NCBI RefSeq assembly: GCF_007896895.1
Contig: NZ_VOGW01000008.1
Location: 18,842-59,778, forward strand
Direction: 5' to 3'
Length of the DNA stretch: 40,937 nucleotides
Origin: Streptomyces misionensis
GTDB lineage: Bacteria > Actinomycetota > Actinomycetes > Streptomycetales > Streptomycetaceae
In this document: one piece after another, positions 40,872 to 40,937 of the stretch
Layout of the letters: each line of letters begins with the position of its first letter
How positions within the stretch are numbered: the stretch's first letter is position 1
Notes under the pieces: generated by a model
What the model was told of the DNA's origin: nothing
The model's database searches: none
What the model saw: the letters and a program-made list of their open reading frames with translations, nothing else
Position numbers and translations under genes: made by a program

Positions 40872-40937
40872 GGGGCGGGCTCCTAGGAAGCTGGTGTCGC
40901 AAGCTGTCGCTGTGCTTCTGGGGAGGGAACCGCCCGG
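40872..40937. other. Right window edge, upstream of MFS3
   Basis: Only 66 bp. It contains the MFS3 ribosome site and two TGTCGC hexamers 10 bp apart (40895 and 40905). These do not match the phase or orientation of the operator arrays elsewhere. No gene is visible, and the cluster probably continues beyond this edge. Confidence 0.5.

Noticed and set aside
40895..40910. Phased TGTCGC pair as another SARP operator for MFS3
   Set aside because: Spacing is 10 bp and the orientation is opposite to the rule followed by the other arrays.
1..40937. tRNA or rRNA genes
   Set aside because: I looked for TTCGAATC-like T-arms and CCA ends in the intergenic regions and saw none; a tRNAscan run would be decisive.

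Overview
The window looks like chromosomal DNA of a Streptomyces or close relative. Evidence: very high G+C, strong third-position G/C, GTG starts, many ATGA/GTGA overlaps, and a recognisable das locus. All homology statements come from reading the translations and from memory of the families; no search was run.

Left flank (1-6110): a short repeat block (1-237, containing a 40-bp inverted repeat and a 58-bp tandem repeat), then the N-acetylglucosamine/chitobiose locus dasD-dasC-dasB-dasA on the minus strand with dasR divergent. Three dre-like DasR operators lie between dasA and dasR.

Centre and right (6256 to the window edge): a biosynthetic gene cluster that I read as an azoxy (N=N-oxide) natural-product pathway of the valanimycin/elaiomycin/maniwamycin kind. 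The plus-strand core (26282-38325) encodes an aldehyde dehydrogenase-family protein, a class III aminotransferase, an acyl-CoA-dehydrogenase-fold amine N-hydroxylase with its flavin reductase, an SRPBCC protein, a small four-helix membrane protein (VlmO-like), a ferritin-like diiron enzyme (VlmB-like), a KASIII/ACP/KASII set, an APC permease and a second seryl-tRNA synthetase (VlmL-like). The minus-strand left arm (6256-9280) holds a MmgE/PrpD protein, an NTF2-like protein and a diacylglycerol-kinase-like enzyme; the first and last are the family pair (VlmK/VlmJ) that dehydrates valanimycin hydrate. Between the arms lie two P450s, two related drug-efflux MFS pumps, a hydrolase lacking its nucleophile, and an operon of free ACP, one-module type I PKS, acyl-AMP ligase, LLM oxidoreductase and Cys-type thioesterase. 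At the right end, on the minus strand, are a third MFS transporter, a 7Fe ferredoxin and a FabI-type enoyl reductase.

Working model (inference): the dedicated KASIII/KASII/ACP/FabI set makes an acyl thioester; the ALDH-family protein reduces it to an aldehyde and the aminotransferase converts that to an alkylamine; the flavin monooxygenase N-hydroxylates it; seryl-tRNA donates serine; the membrane protein and diiron enzyme form the N-N bond and oxidise it to the azoxy group; the kinase and PrpD protein remove the serine hydroxyl. The ligase/ACP/PKS operon may then extend the azoxy acid by one malonyl unit, which could give a C4 ketone or alcohol as in maniwamycins and elaiomycin. The seryl-tRNA-dependent transferase (VlmA-like) this scheme needs is not in the window.

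Regulation: seven intergenic arrays of a CTGACA-like hexamer repeat at exactly 11-bp spacing lie upstream of six transcription units, always oriented with respect to the gene. This is the layout expected for a SARP activator. No SARP gene is in the window.
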